Part shown: positions 5,883-7,377 of the stretch, piece after piece
How the letters are laid out: every line of letters starts with the position of its first letter
Position numbering within the stretch: the stretch's first letter is position 1
DNA from: Alphaproteobacteria bacterium
Lineage (GTDB): Bacteria; Pseudomonadota; Alphaproteobacteria; UBA8366; GCA-2717185
NCBI GenBank assembly: GCA_016764135.1
Contig: JAESSL010000139.1
Span: 1-7,377, forward strand
Reading direction: 5' to 3'
DNA length: 7,377 nt
Position numbers and translations under genes: made by a program
Notes under the pieces: generated by a model
What the model was told of the DNA's origin: nothing
Database searches by the model: none
What the model saw: only the letters and a program-made list of their open reading frames with translations

Positions 5883-7177
5883 CCGCCGCACGCGCGCAAA
5901 ATGAGCCCGACGTCGCTGGGAAGGATGTCGCCGGAGATGTGCGCCGGCTTGCATCCGCCGCCAAGGATGCGGGGCGGATTCTCGCACGGGCCAGCGGCGA
6001 CGCTCGCGACGACGCCTTGCGGAAGGCGGCTAATATTATCCGCGCCCGTCAGGATGAAATTTTGACGGCGAACGGCAAGGATGTGGTCTTTGGACAGGCG
6101 AGAAATCTGAGCGCCGCGATGATCGACCGGCTGACCCTGACGCCGGATCGTATCGAGGCCATGGCGACAGGCCTGGAGACCGTCGCAAACTTACCCAATC
6201 CGATCGGCTCTATACTCGCGGATTGGGAGCAACCCAACGGTCTTAAATTTCAACGGGTGCGCGTGCCGCTCGGCGTAATCGGCATTATATATGAGTCGCG
6301 TCCCAATGTGACGGCGGATGCGGGCGGATTGTGCCTGAAATCCGGCAACGCCGCCGTCTTGCGCGGGGGGTCGGAAAGCATCCACTCTTCAGGCCTGATC
6401 GGCGATTGCCTGCGGGACGGGCTGGAGGCCGCCGGCCTCCCCCGTGATTGTATTCAGGCGATCAAAACCCGAGACCGCGCCGCCGTGGGCGCCATGCTGA
6501 CCGCAACGGGGCTCATCGATATCATCGTACCGCGGGGGGGACGCTCGTTGATCGAACGGGTCATGGCGGAGACCAAGATTCCGATCATCGCGCATCTCGA
6601 AGGCATCTGTCATATCTACGTGGACCGCGCCGCCGACCCGGACATGGCGCGCGATATCACGGTCAATGCGAAGATGCGCCGAACGGGTATTTGCGGCGCC
6701 GCTGAAACGCTGCTGATCGACAAGACCATCGCCAGCGCACAATTGCCCGGCATCGTCGACGCTCTGTCCGACAAAGGGTGCGAAGTGCGCGGCGACGCGG
6801 CGGCGCAAGGGATAGATTCCCGCATCACGCCCGCGAGCACTGAAGACTGGGAAACGGAGTATCTGGACGCGATCATCTCGGTCAAAGTCGTGAACGACGT
6901 GGAAGACGCCGTGGCGCATATCAATCGCCACGGATCGGAACACACGGATTCCATCGTCACCGAAGATGATGCGGCGGCGGAGAAATTTTTGAGTGAAGTC
7001 GACAGCGCCATCGTCATGCATAACGCCTCGACGCAATTCGCCGATGGCGGTGAATTTGGCATGGGCGCCGAAATTGGCATTTCCACCGGCAAGCTGCACG
7101 CCAGGGGCCCAGTTGGGGCGGAGGAATTGACGACGTATAAATATGTCGTGCGGGGGACCGGCCAGGTTCGCCCGTAA
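5879..7177 (+). CDS. proA: Gamma-glutamyl phosphate reductase (EC 1.2.1.41)
   Basis: NADPH-dependent reductase turning gamma-glutamyl phosphate into glutamate 5-semialdehyde, the second step of proline synthesis; it takes the unstable product of ProB, with which it is thought to work closely. The 432 residues cover the whole aldehyde-dehydrogenase-like fold. Visible are PLGVIGIIYESRPNVTADA (130-148, cofactor domain), LKSGNAAVLRGG (153-164), the DIIVPRGG loop (214-221), and MRRTGICGAAETLLID (266-281) with catalytic Cys272. The C-terminal signature is EFGMGAEIGISTGKLHARGP (392-411), then GAEELTTYKYVVRGTGQVRP. The first 15 or so residues are a variable extension relative to E. coli ProA (417 residues). 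The start is supported by GAGGGA at 5865-5870. It lies 47 bp after proB and 29 bp before nadD, so it is probably in the same operon. Confidence 0.98.
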   Translation: MTAARAQNEPDVAGKDVAGDVRRLASAAKDAGRILARASGDARDDALRKAANIIRARQDEILTANGKDVVFGQARNLSAAMIDRLTLTPDRIEAMATGLETVANLPNPIGSILADWEQPNGLKFQRVRVPLGVIGIIYESRPNVTADAGGLCLKSGNAAVLRGGSESIHSSGLIGDCLRDGLEAAGLPRDCIQAIKTRDRAAVGAMLTATGLIDIIVPRGGRSLIERVMAETKIPIIAHLEGICHIYVDRAADPDMARDITVNAKMRRTGICGAAETLLIDKTIASAQLPGIVDALSDKGCEVRGDAAAQGIDSRITPASTEDWETEYLDAIISVKVVNDVEDAVAHINRHGSEHTDSIVTEDDAAAEKFLSEVDSAIVMHNASTQFADGGEFGMGAEIGISTGKLHARGPVGAEELTTYKYVVRGTGQVRP

Positions 7178-7206
7178 CGGCGAGGACGGGCGGACATTCA
7201 CATATC

Positions 7207-7377
7207 ATGCGACGTGTATATTCCGAATTATCACGCCTGACCGGACGCCGCATCGGCTTGTTGGGCGGATCGTTCAATCCCGCCCATGACGGGCATGTGC
7301 ATATCAGCGAAACGGCGTTGACGCGGCTTCATCTTGATGAAGTCTGGTGGCTGGTGTCACCGCAAAATCCGCTGAAA
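7207..7377 (+). CDS. nadD: Nicotinate-nucleotide adenylyltransferase, 3' end beyond window
   Basis: Transfers AMP from ATP to nicotinate mononucleotide to give deamido-NAD, in NAD synthesis. Only 57 residues are visible of about 190-220. They include GLLGGSFNPAHDGH (17-30), the nucleotidyltransferase GxFxPxHxGH motif, then LHLDEVWWLVSPQNPLK (41-57), the family's conserved second strand and substrate loop. ATG 7207 is the only start in frame between the proA stop and the motif. GAGG at 7182-7185 is 21 nt upstream, too far for a normal ribosome binding site, so initiation may rely on coupling to proA, 29 bp upstream. The proA-nadD order is common in Alphaproteobacteria, where rsfS and rlmH often follow. 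Confidence 0.95.
   Translation, partial: MRRVYSELSRLTGRRIGLLGGSFNPAHDGHVHISETALTRLHLDEVWWLVSPQNPLK

Noticed and set aside
6389..7201. Long open frame on the - strand across proA (about 270 codons)
   Set aside because: Antisense shadow of a GC-rich gene; its translation is low-complexity and Arg/Asp-rich with no recognisable domain, while proA on the + strand is unmistakable.

Overview
This window looks like chromosomal DNA from an alphaproteobacterium. The gene order rplU-rpmA-obgE-proB-proA-nadD is the arrangement known from many Alphaproteobacteria. Codon use is GC-rich with strong GGC/GCC (Gly/Ala) preference, Obg lacks a C-terminal TGS domain, and L21 carries the Lys/Ala-rich C-terminal extension often seen in that class. 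A Rhodospirillales-like host is plausible but cannot be proven from this stretch. All eight genes are on the + strand and coding density is high.

Layout. Positions 1-1419 hold the 3' part of an EmrB/QacA-type (DHA2) MFS exporter whose N-terminus lies upstream of the window. Six bases later comes a complete GT4-family glycosyltransferase (1426-2580). This pair is the variable, less conserved part of the window. A 259-bp gap (2581-2839) follows. It contains a good sigma70-type promoter (TTGACT-16-TATAGT), a second extended -10 (TG-T-TATAGT), and an 8-bp inverted repeat in the predicted leader. The ribosomal protein genes rplU (L21) and rpmA (L27) follow, 6 bp apart, and end in a textbook intrinsic terminator: a 22-nt perfect palindrome plus seven T. 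A short gap with a candidate -10 box then leads to obgE, proB, proA and the start of nadD, with gaps of 28, 47 and 29 bp. This second cluster is probably one operon, and nadD runs off the right edge.

How the genes work together. L21 and L27 are parts of the 50S subunit, and Obg is the GTPase that checks late 50S assembly, so the ribosomal genes and obgE are functionally linked although the terminator separates their transcription. ProB and ProA carry out the first two steps of proline synthesis (glutamate to gamma-glutamyl phosphate to glutamate semialdehyde). NadD makes the dinucleotide precursor of NAD. The exporter and glycosyltransferase may act on a cell-surface or secreted product, but the window does not show which.

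I found no RNA gene, CRISPR array, insertion sequence, phage gene, or sign of a new defence or mobile system. The items worth a second look are modest. They are the rplU promoter/leader architecture, the terminator-promoter junction before obgE, a short tandem repeat across the glycosyltransferase stop codon, a 15-codon ORF that ends on the proA start codon, and strong over-representation of the palindrome GGCGCC.
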